From Patescibacteria group bacterium (lineage in GTDB: Bacteria > Patescibacteriota > Patescibacteriia > UBA1558 > GWA2-36-10), in assembly GCA_030917205.1 (NCBI GenBank), contig JAUPVE010000047.1, positions 1-5,487 of the forward strand: a stretch of 5,487 bases of DNA. The letters are read 5' to 3'. A model generated the notes under the pieces. It was not told the origin of the DNA and did no database searches. It worked only from the letters and a program-made list of their open reading frames with translations. Below are positions 1 through 5,426 of the stretch, in pieces. A program made the position numbers and the translations under genes. Every line of letters begins with the position of its first letter. The stretch's first letter is position 1.

Positions 1-518
1 TCTTGATTGTCAGTACCATAAACTGTCAAATTGTAGCTACCAGCTGACAAGCCGCTCAGCTGAACCTGAAAGTTGGCGTCAGGGCCAGCAATTGTAGTGG
101 CAGCAATTTGACCATCTTTCAGGACTGTCACCCGACTCAAAGGATAGGCTCTACCTGATACATTGATACCAGTCACTGGCTGTGGTGGTGGAGGTGGATT
201 AGAGCCACCGCCTCCCCCTCCGCCACCACCTGAGGGCGGAGTAGTATTGCTACAGTTATTATTATTGATGGTGCAATCTGGCTCACAAGTCAAAGTACCG
301 GCATTGTAGCCATAATAGCTACAAGATCGACTAGCCAAATCAGCGTTGTCACACTCCTCTCCAGACTCTTTGATGCCATTACCGCAAACTGAAATTTTGA
401 CTGTGGTGATGACCGTATCAGCACTATAAACAAATTTATTCTGGACAATGAAAAAAACAATAGTAGGCACTATTGTTAGGATAAAAAACAAATAGATTTT
501 AGCAATTTTATTTTTCAT
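1..518 (-). CDS. Exported Cys-rich, Gly/Pro-hinge surface protein (partial, C-terminus beyond window)
   Basis: Only the first 172 codons are present; the frame is open to the left edge. ATG is at 518-516, 14 bases after the stop of the preceding gene, so it probably belongs to the same transcript. Residues 1-30 are a basic start plus a long hydrophobic segment (signal peptide or signal anchor). Residues 45-89 hold six cysteines (45, 56, 66, 78, 82, 89) in a CGNGIKESGEECD...C...C...C...C pattern. This resembles the Myxococcus-type Cys-rich repeat (TIGR02232/DUF4215 style), which suggests three disulfides outside the cell. Residues 92-114 form a hinge: Gly9 (97-105), then Pro5 (108-112). From about residue 117 a beta-rich segment (GRAYPLSRVTVLKDGQ ... 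GLSAGSYNLTVYG) looks like a carboxypeptidase-regulatory/Ig-like domain. A surface role is well supported; specific binding or enzymatic function cannot be told, since the rest is missing. No clear Shine-Dalgarno precedes the start. Confidence 0.85.
   Translation of the reverse strand, partial: MKNKIAKIYLFFILTIVPTIVFFIVQNKFVYSADTVITTVKISVCGNGIKESGEECDNADLASRSCSYYGYNAGTLTCEPDCTINNNNCSNTTPPSGGGGGGGGGSNPPPPPQPVTGINVSGRAYPLSRVTVLKDGQIAATTIAGPDANFQVQLSGLSAGSYNLTVYGTDNQ
177..245 (-). other. Gly9/Pro5 hinge-coding segment
   Basis: This low-complexity stretch encodes TTPPS-Gly9-SN-Pro5-QP between the six-Cys module and the Ig-like segment. The nine glycines use mixed GGN codons (204-230), so the tract is maintained at protein level and is not a simple DNA microsatellite. 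It is probably an extended flexible/stiff spacer that holds the distal domains away from the membrane. Confidence 0.75.
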
Positions 519-532
519 CAAGCATGGTGTTT

Positions 533-1138
533 TTATTTTTTCTTTACTTTGACACCAATATTAAATGAAACAAAATGACGTAATAACAAAATCAAAATAA
601 TGAGAAGTATCACACCACCACCAATAAAACTCCAGGGTGAATAAGTCTCAAAAAAAGAAACCACGCGATAATAAGAGGCTATAAAAATATTACCATTGGA
701 TACAGTAAAATAAAGTTTAGCAGCGGCAGCCACGCTGATAGTGGCACCGGCAGTCTCTACAGCATTCTTGACTGGATAGGCCTGTACCAGGGCAAAATAG
801 TCTCCTGGTTTAGCGCCAGTGACTGGCAAAGTAAGCCTGATGTGTACTACTTGAGTTTTACCTGGTTCAAGATTAAATTTTTTTGGTTCAAAATCAAACC
901 ATTCTTTGGCTGGTCTCAGCTCTGGTTGTTTTTCCCTATGCTGTATAGTAACACTATAATCCGATACTTCATCACCGCTATTACTAACTACTAAGTCCGG
1001 TAAATTATAAATTACTCCTGGCTTAAGCTCCTGATCCACTACTATTTTCCCGGTCAAAACCCCAACGCCAATAGTCGCAAACGAAAATAAGGGGAGAAAC
1101 AAACTAATCACTACAAGCAAAAAAATAGATTTTTTCAT
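533..1138 (-). CDS. Signal-peptide, Ig-like domain, C-terminal membrane-anchored protein (WxL-interacting/DUF916-like candidate)
   Basis: This 201-aa protein has a clear order of parts. A signal peptide covers residues 1-21 (MKKSIFL start, hydrophobic core, FSFA before the likely cut). An extracytoplasmic beta-sandwich covers about 24-147, a transmembrane helix about 171-187 (GGGVILLIILILLL), and a short basic cytosolic tail ends in GVKVKKK. The domain carries the signature of Ig-like 'stabilising' folds: a PDLVVSNSGDEVSDYSV strand pair, RPAKEWFDFEPKKFNLEPGKTQVV, then a P-x(5)-PGDYFALVQA strand. COG1470- and DUF916-type proteins share this 'L-x-PG-x(3)-V ... PGDY' layout. It starts 34 bases after the small domain protein and stops 14 bases before the Cys-rich protein, so it lies mid-operon. 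Canonical WxL-interacting proteins are longer (two domains, around 340 aa), so homology is proposed, not shown. An alternative is a generic membrane-tethered Ig-like protein. No Shine-Dalgarno is seen (TTGCTTCT before ATG). Confidence 0.88.
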   Translation of the reverse strand: MKKSIFLLVVISLFLPLFSFATIGVGVLTGKIVVDQELKPGVIYNLPDLVVSNSGDEVSDYSVTIQHREKQPELRPAKEWFDFEPKKFNLEPGKTQVVHIRLTLPVTGAKPGDYFALVQAYPVKNAVETAGATISVAAAAKLYFTVSNGNIFIASYYRVVSFFETYSPWSFIGGGVILLIILILLLRHFVSFNIGVKVKKK

Positions 1139-1172
1139 AGAAGCAAGAAAATAGTTGAAATTTATTAAGGCC

Positions 1173-1688
1173 TTAGCTGGCGCTGGCTGTGATCGTTACG
1201 GCCGCACTCTGCTGAGTATAGACAGTACTAGGATTTGGTGTAGTCAAACGCAATTGGAAAGCAGTGTTACCGGCGGCTGCCACAGCTGTATCTAGGGCAG
1301 CTGGACTAGTGGTCAAAGCTGTGTAACTGGTTGGTGGTGTAGTACAATTGTTATCTGTGTCGTTACAAAATTGATGAATATACGCATCAGAACCAACTGT
1401 GCCGGCCAAAGTCCAATCAGCCGTATCTACACCGTTGATATCAAAATCTTCATTGACATTGCCATTGTTGGTAGCCACAATACCAGTGCCCCCAAATAAA
1501 GACAAGGTGCTAGAGGCTGTGTTGGACGGCATAGTACCATAATCAAAACTAGTCTGACTCAAAGTCATGGAAATGTTTTGCACGGTGACTGTTGCTGTTA
1601 CCGCAGCATTATCAGCAGCATTGGCCGCCGCTACAGTCAATAAGCCAACTATAGCTACTAAAAAACCTAGGAAAATACTCTTCTTCAT
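1173..1688 (-). CDS. Small secreted single-domain protein (WxL-like surface domain)
   Basis: This 171-aa secreted protein has a classic signal peptide: MKKS, a hydrophobic core to about residue 20, and ANA (22-24) as the probable signal peptidase I site. The rest is one Thr/Ser/Ala/Asn-rich beta-type domain (about 39-171) with no transmembrane helix, LPXTG or lipobox. It aligns with the last ~130 residues of the 865-aa protein: SMTLS and FDYGTM (48-53), DFDI (81-84), DWTL (91-94), YIHQF (103-107), FQLRLTTP (144-151) and the terminal Y157...VTITASAS. It differs by an insertion with two cysteines (108 and 115) that could form a disulfide loop. The WTL tripeptide and the short terminal beta strand recall WxL domains, which bind the cell wall non-covalently, but the second motif lacks Trp. 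It is first after its own promoter and is followed by the membrane-anchored Ig-like protein, a plausible partner. It could instead be a filament or coat subunit. Confidence 0.88.
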   Translation of the reverse strand: MKKSIFLGFLVAIVGLLTVAAANAADNAAVTATVTVQNISMTLSQTSFDYGTMPSNTASSTLSLFGGTGIVATNNGNVNEDFDINGVDTADWTLAGTVGSDAYIHQFCNDTDNNCTTPPTSYTALTTSPAALDTAVAAAGNTAFQLRLTTPNPSTVYTQQSAAVTITASAS

Positions 1689-1732
1689 AATCTTAAATTA
1701 AATTCTATTAATTTTTATTTTAAAACATAAAT

Positions 1733-1760
1733 ATTATAGCACAAAATACAAAATACCCAA
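1733..1760 (-). promoter_or_regulatory. Extended -10 promoter for the 171-aa/201-aa/Cys-rich operon
   Basis: Reading the minus strand, 1741-1733 is TGCTATAAT, a perfect TATAAT hexamer with the extended TGn. Sixteen bases upstream, 1760-1755 reads TTGGGT, a weak -35 matching only the TTG. The predicted start near 1726 would give a leader of about 38 AT-rich bases before the ATG at 1688. It lies in the 79-base gap after the 865-aa gene, so the downstream three genes can be expressed separately. No GC-rich terminator hairpin is seen in this gap, so read-through from the upstream genes is also possible. Confidence 0.6.
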
Positions 1761-1764
1761 AATA
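1742..1764 (-). repeat. Three TATTTTG heptamers overlapping the -35 region
   Basis: The minus strand carries TATTTTG at 1764-1758, 1755-1749 and 1748-1742; the last two are directly adjacent and the first is offset by two bases. They cover the spacer and -35 side of the promoter of the 171-aa gene. They could be operator half-sites, but such short AT-rich repeats also arise by chance. Confidence 0.4.
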
Positions 1765-1767
1765 AGT

Positions 1768-4365
1768 TTAAGGCGCTGAAGCAGTAATTGTGATTGTCGC
1801 ACTATAAGGGTCATAAGAATCAGTAGTGACTGGCGTTGTGATGCGTAATTTTATATCCCTGGTCTCAGATTGTGCTACATTAGGACTCATCAAATAAGGG
1901 GTATCGGCGACTGATATGATAGTCCAAGCAGTAGAAGTGGCGAACTCCCACAAAACTTGATTAGCGTCATTACTAGTACCAAGAGCCCACGTATTGGCCC
2001 CCTCTGTAAATACTGTACTCTCGATATCTAAGTCTGCTGGACCAGTATCAACACTCACTACTTCTACATCATTGACCCCCGTAGCGGTATTATCTTGAGT
2101 AGCCTCCAAGGCTAGATTGCCAAAGTTGACTGAGCCATCAGTCGACAAGCTAATACTCACACCAGTAGAGGCCGCCATGATAATCTCTGGTACCACTATA
2201 GGTGTATCTATAGCTGAGCCAGTAGACAATACAACCCTGAGACAATAGCTAGTGCCGGCTGTCGCACCATTATCAAGTAAGGCAAAATCCCACTTGCCGT
2301 CTTGGCCACTAGGAATAGCTGCTACTGAGTTAGTAAAATTATTCAGCTCCTCATAATCTTGATTGACTATAGTATGCCCGCTATGCGTAGGATCATTGGC
2401 ATTGCTAGTCAAATTATCACCATCGGCTGGAGAGTTGTCATTATAGGCAATCACTGTCCCCGCAGTCACATCAGCATAAGTCTCACCAGTATAACCTGTA
2501 TCACAAGTACCACTTTTTTCAGCAAATTGTAGTTTAAAACTCTCGGCACTAGCCGCTAGCTCACCGCTAGCTACATGCAGTAACAAGCGCAAGCGAAAAG
2601 CATCACCAGCCGCTGACAAAGTCGCAGTTGTGTCTTGCGCGGCTAGAGCAGTACCCACATCCGTAGAATTATCATTGGCAAAAAATCTATAAGCTGACTG
2701 ACTAAAAGTCGGTGGCACCTCTCTAATACGTATAAATATACCCGGCCCTCTGACATTGGTAGTAGTACCGCCGGCAGTAGCCGTCATGGTCGGGGCACCA
2801 GAGCTAGTTCCTGATGAAGCTGAAGAGCGCACTACAAAACCACCGATGTCATTACCATTACCTGAGTCAGGTTCTGATATTTCTGTGACTGCACCAAAAG
2901 TAACACCAGATTGTGTAAATGCTTCAGCTGAAAATTGTGATGGCGTAGAAACATCAGTTGGTATGACCATGGCTCCTAAAATAAGATCCCCCGATGTCAC
3001 GCCAGGATCAGCACTCATGGCAATAGAAACAGCCCCAGCAGTAGTATCTTGACCAGTGGTCGCTGCTATATTCCAAGATTTTGAAGAATTATTAAACCTA
3101 TACATCTGCGCCCACGACACCGACACTGTAGCCATACTGACAGCTACATACCCAGAGCTAGCGAGGCTCGCTACTTGATAATATGCAAAAACATTAGTAT
3201 TACCCGTATCAGCAGCCAGTGTAGCACCATAGCCACCTGCGCCTGTCAGGGACGTGACATTAGTCCAGCCGCCTGGTGTGGTGACAGAACCACTATTAGC
3301 CGTACTTGGTTTCATGCCAATAAGTAATAACAACAGATCACCCGCTGCCACCGAAGCTGGGTAAGCAACGGCATTTATATTGGCTGTAGCCAAAGTGTTA
3401 CCTGAAACAGCCCCGGGAGTCTGATAAGTGATAGTGCCCGTAGCTCTGATCCTGATAAATATACCTGGACCCATGACATTGGTAGTTGTACCACCAGCCG
3501 TAGCAGTCAAGGTAGGTGCACCAGAGCTAGTACCAGAAGACACTGTACTTCTAACAACAAAACCACCAAGGTCATTACCAGTGGTAGTATCTGGCTCGAC
3601 TATTTCTGTCACCGCACCAAAAGTAATACCAGATTGTGTAAATGCTTCAGCTGAAAATTGACTAGGAGTTGATACATCAGTTGGTATGAACATAGCACCA
3701 AAAATAAAATCACCAGTTGCAACCCCTGGATCAGCGCTCATAGCTATAGATACTGCTGTACCAGTAGTTGTATCCTGACCAGTAGTACCTGCCACACTCC
3801 AATCTTGAGTCGCATTAGTAAGTCTATACATCTGCATCCAAACAACACTGGTAATCTCAGTAGCTAAAATCAAATTACCTGATTCCGTACCTTCAGCTAC
3901 TTTATAGTAAGCAAAGACATTAGTATTGCCGGTATCCGCTGCTAGTGTTGCTCCGTAGCCGCCAGCGCCAGTGAGAGAAGTGATATTCGTCCAGCCATAG
4001 GGTATATCAACAGAGCCACTGTTAGCAGTACTTGGCTTCATGCCAATCAATAAAATTAGTAAATCACCGGCAGACGTCGAAGCTGGGTAAGCTACACTAC
4101 TACCCACCCTACCAGCGAGACCAGAGTAATTCAAAGCTCCGGCTGACTGATAGGCTACGGCTGCCTGGGCTTGATTAGTCTTAAAATTATCTACCACCGC
4201 GTGATCATTTTGGGCTAGCCACATCACATCTACTACGTTTTGATCAGCCGCAAAATTTTGAATACTCAAGTATAAGCCATCAGCAATATTGAAAACAAAC
4301 ATCAACACGCACAAAAGAAGATAAAAAAACTTTTTAATTATTTTTTTTCTTAAAATACTAGACAT
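1768..4365 (-). CDS. Large modular exported surface protein: two tandem repeats, CPR-type surface domain, WxL-like C-terminal domain
   Basis: This 865-aa protein begins with a basic N-terminus (RKKIIKK) and a hydrophobic segment at about 13-29. A possible cleavage site comes late (QAQA, 66-69), so the segment may stay as an anchor. Repeat A (about 71-307) and repeat B (about 313-548) share VAYPAS, GDLL, IGMKPSTANSGSV, GGYGATLAADTG and a terminal GPGIFIRIR. The 'AYPA-x(3)-AGDLL ... GWT' style resembles beta-sandwich domains of phage tail and adhesin proteins. Residues 551-731 are a separate domain (QSAYRFF ... FRLRLLLHV ... PSGQDGKWDFAL), a type I recall in many CPR surface proteins. Residues 735-865 match the 171-aa protein. 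There is no sortase signal or C-terminal helix, so attachment would be through the N-terminal helix or the C-terminal domain. The start is 3 bases after the hydrolase stop, which suggests coupled expression. An adhesin or S-layer-type role is inferred; no ligand can be named. Confidence 0.92.
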   Translation of the reverse strand: MSSILRKKIIKKFFYLLLCVLMFVFNIADGLYLSIQNFAADQNVVDVMWLAQNDHAVVDNFKTNQAQAAVAYQSAGALNYSGLAGRVGSSVAYPASTSAGDLLILLIGMKPSTANSGSVDIPYGWTNITSLTGAGGYGATLAADTGNTNVFAYYKVAEGTESGNLILATEITSVVWMQMYRLTNATQDWSVAGTTGQDTTTGTAVSIAMSADPGVATGDFIFGAMFIPTDVSTPSQFSAEAFTQSGITFGAVTEIVEPDTTTGNDLGGFVVRSTVSSGTSSGAPTLTATAGGTTTNVMGPGIFIRIRATGTITYQTPGAVSGNTLATANINAVAYPASVAAGDLLLLLIGMKPSTANSGSVTTPGGWTNVTSLTGAGGYGATLAADTGNTNVFAYYQVASLASSGYVAVSMATVSVSWAQMYRFNNSSKSWNIAATTGQDTTAGAVSIAMSADPGVTSGDLILGAMVIPTDVSTPSQFSAEAFTQSGVTFGAVTEISEPDSGNGNDIGGFVVRSSASSGTSSGAPTMTATAGGTTTNVRGPGIFIRIREVPPTFSQSAYRFFANDNSTDVGTALAAQDTTATLSAAGDAFRLRLLLHVASGELAASAESFKLQFAEKSGTCDTGYTGETYADVTAGTVIAYNDNSPADGDNLTSNANDPTHSGHTIVNQDYEELNNFTNSVAAIPSGQDGKWDFALLDNGATAGTSYCLRVVLSTGSAIDTPIVVPEIIMAASTGVSISLSTDGSVNFGNLALEATQDNTATGVNDVEVVSVDTGPADLDIESTVFTEGANTWALGTSNDANQVLWEFATSTAWTIISVADTPYLMSPNVAQSETRDIKLRITTPVTTDSYDPYSATITITASAP
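1771..2163 (-). other. C-terminal WxL-like domain of the 865-aa protein
   Basis: Residues 735-865. Positions shared with the 171-aa protein are VSISLS, VNFGNL (746-751), DLDI (778-781), TWAL (792-795), VLWEF (804-808), IKLRITTP (838-845) and Y851...ITITASAP. Both proteins end on this last strand. The domain lacks the cysteine loop of the small protein. It is the likely common attachment or assembly module of the two proteins. Confidence 0.75.
2173..2715 (-). other. 'QSAYRFF' surface domain of the 865-aa protein
   Basis: Residues 551-731. Recognisable pieces are SAYRFFANDNSTDVGTAL, DAFRLRLLLHV, FKLQFAEKSGTC, ADGDNLTSNANDPTHSG, NNFTNS and SGQDGKWDFALLDNGA, then SYCLRVV. The two cysteines (621 and 708) could pair. 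From memory, close relatives occur as unannotated domains in many Parcubacteria/Microgenomates surface proteins; I could not run a search. The Asp/Asn-rich loops may bind calcium, which is speculative. Confidence 0.6.
2722..3429 (-). repeat. Tandem protein repeat B (residues 313-548)
   Basis: Second of two ~236-residue units, offset 241-242 residues from unit A. Identical runs include 371-396 (26 residues from TSLTGAGG to FAYY) and 468-487 (IPTDVSTP to FTQSG). Most DNA differences between the units are at third codon positions, so the duplication is not recent and the protein sequence has been conserved. The region 402-433 (SYVAVS ... KSWNIA side) is the most divergent. Confidence 0.9.
3445..4155 (-). 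repeat. Tandem protein repeat A (residues 71-307)
   Basis: First unit of the pair, following directly on the exported N-terminal segment. It ends in GPGIFIRIR at 299-307, the same end as unit B. Matching identical runs are 129-154 and 227-246. Its predicted character is a Gly/Thr/Ser-rich beta sandwich with a hydrophobic strand (DLLILLIGMK). Confidence 0.9.
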
Positions 4366-4368
4366 AAA

Positions 4369-5331
4369 CTACTCTACTGATTGAAAATAAGTATAAACTT
4401 CCTGAGAAATATCTTGCATAAAACTAGTGGCTTGATTTTTTGCCTCTGCCACAGGCTGCTCACTAGCACCCTGCACCATGACTGTGATCATATATGGCCT
4501 ATCCTCAAGATAAACAATACCTGAGTCAGCATAGACATTGAGCAATAAATTTTCACCATACTTATGGGGAAAAGGAATACTCGGGTCTATATTTTTAGCT
4601 AAAAAATCATTAAACTGTGATTCGTCCAGCCAGGACATAATCATTTCTGAGTTTACTCTTTTTAAAAAACTAGAAGTATATAGAGCCCTGAAAATACGAG
4701 AGTATTCTTTGGCTGACATGCGACCACTTTCATCAAATAGTACTTCAATACCTAGTTCATTTTTGACTTGATTCAACTCATCAGCACTTAGATTACGCAT
4801 AAGAATGTTATAAGCCGTATTATCTGAGTTGGTCAATAATTCCTTAAGTAAATGCTCAATCGTAAAACGAGTACCAACTGGATTTTTGGCCAGCATACTA
4901 TCGATATTGCCCGAATCAATATTTGCGTCACCAGACATCAAAACTAATTCATTGTTTAGCTGCCACTCTCCATCCTCTACCTTTTTCATGGTAGCCATGG
5001 CTACCGGTAACTTCGTCAAGCTGGCTGGCCAAATATAATTTTCTTTATTGACTGAAATATTAGCGCCCGTATTTAAAAATTCTAGATAAATCGAAACTTT
5101 ATCTTCGCCAAAATCTTTAGACATTTGATTCACTTTATCCCTGATTGGCTGTAAATTCACAATAAAGTCTTCTTGATCGATAAAATTGCGAGCAATATCA
5201 ATATACTTATATTTATTAATTTCTAAATCATTTTTGGCATCAATAAACCAAAAAATAGAAAAAATATTAGAAATAATTAAAAAAACAATAACTATTAAAT
5301 AGCACCTACTTTTTGACAATATGCAATTCAT
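4369..5331 (-). CDS. Membrane-anchored serine hydrolase, class A beta-lactamase/penicillin-binding fold
   Basis: This 320-aa protein has an N-terminal transmembrane anchor (about 11-30, YLIVIVFLIISNIFSIFWF), a linker to about 75, then a serine hydrolase domain facing outward. The three active-site motifs of the penicillin-recognising fold are in order: S104-L-T-K107 (in PASLTKLPVAM), S169-D-N171 (in LLTNSDNTAYNILMR) and K257-Y-G259 (in PHKYG). The segment RMSAKEYSRIFRALY (204-218) matches the helix that usually follows. The Glu of the ExxLN deacylation motif of true class A beta-lactamases is not visible between SDN and KYG. A role in cell-wall peptide cleavage or another acyl-transfer reaction is therefore likelier than antibiotic resistance. 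The domain type fits Beta-lactamase2 (PF13354). It has its own extended -10 promoter and lies 3 bases ahead of the large surface protein, which hints at a role in wall remodelling linked to surface protein display. The first ATG after the promoter was chosen; no clear Shine-Dalgarno precedes it. Confidence 0.93.
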   Translation of the reverse strand: MNCILSKSRCYLIVIVFLIISNIFSIFWFIDAKNDLEINKYKYIDIARNFIDQEDFIVNLQPIRDKVNQMSKDFGEDKVSIYLEFLNTGANISVNKENYIWPASLTKLPVAMATMKKVEDGEWQLNNELVLMSGDANIDSGNIDSMLAKNPVGTRFTIEHLLKELLTNSDNTAYNILMRNLSADELNQVKNELGIEVLFDESGRMSAKEYSRIFRALYTSSFLKRVNSEMIMSWLDESQFNDFLAKNIDPSIPFPHKYGENLLLNVYADSGIVYLEDRPYMITVMVQGASEQPVAEAKNQATSFMQDISQEVYTYFQSVE

Positions 5332-5372
5332 GCTCAGAATACTATAATAAAAAATTAAACTGACTTGCCAAT

Positions 5373-5400
5373 ATTATAACATAAACAAAAAAACCAGCAA
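5373..5400 (-). promoter_or_regulatory. Extended -10 promoter for the hydrolase/865-aa operon
   Basis: On the minus strand, 5381-5373 reads TGTTATAAT (TGn plus perfect TATAAT). Sixteen bases upstream, 5400-5395 reads TTGCTG, a weak -35. The expected start near 5366 leaves a leader of about 35 bases. The -35 begins two bases after the stop codon of the upstream gene. The layout is the same as the promoter at 1733-1760. Confidence 0.6.
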
Positions 5401-5426
5401 AACTATACTTTTGACCTTGTTTTTTT
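5387..5426 (-). terminator. Weak AT-rich hairpin at the end of the upstream gene
   Basis: The minus strand shows AAAAAAAC (5426-5419) and CAAAA (5413... i.e. TTTTG at 5409-5413 on plus), then TTTTG (5402-5398) and GTTTTTTT (5394-5387). These can pair as 5 bp plus 8 bp around a short internal loop and end in a T-run. It has hardly any GC pairs and overlaps both the upstream coding end and the -35 of the next promoter, so it is at best a weak terminator. Confidence 0.25.

Noticed and set aside
523..525. Alternative ATG for the Cys-rich protein
   Set aside because: It is out of frame with the open reading frame and reaches a stop after five codons.
1689..1767. Rho-independent terminator between the 865-aa and 171-aa genes
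   Set aside because: The gap is AT-rich with no GC-containing stem followed by a T-run; only short palindromes such as TTTTAAAA are present.
2756..3661. Open plus-strand frames at 2756-3052 and 3428-3661
   Set aside because: They lie opposite the two repeats of the 865-aa gene at matching positions and encode Pro/Val/Ala-rich complements of its Gly/Thr/Ala codons; they are antisense shadows of the repeat.
4306..4326. LLLC near residues 16-19 of the 865-aa protein as a lipoprotein lipobox
   Set aside because: The residue before Cys is Leu, not Gly/Ala/Ser, and the Cys lies inside the hydrophobic core.
4538..5038. Open plus-strand frames at 4538-4771 and 4829-5038
   Set aside because: They are antisense to the hydrolase, whose SxxK, SDN and KxG motifs establish the true frame, and they have no recognisable content.
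4369..5331. Hydrolase as an antibiotic-resistance beta-lactamase
   Set aside because: The N-terminal membrane anchor, the apparently missing ExxLN glutamate and the pairing with a surface protein all favour a wall-related or other acyl-transfer role.
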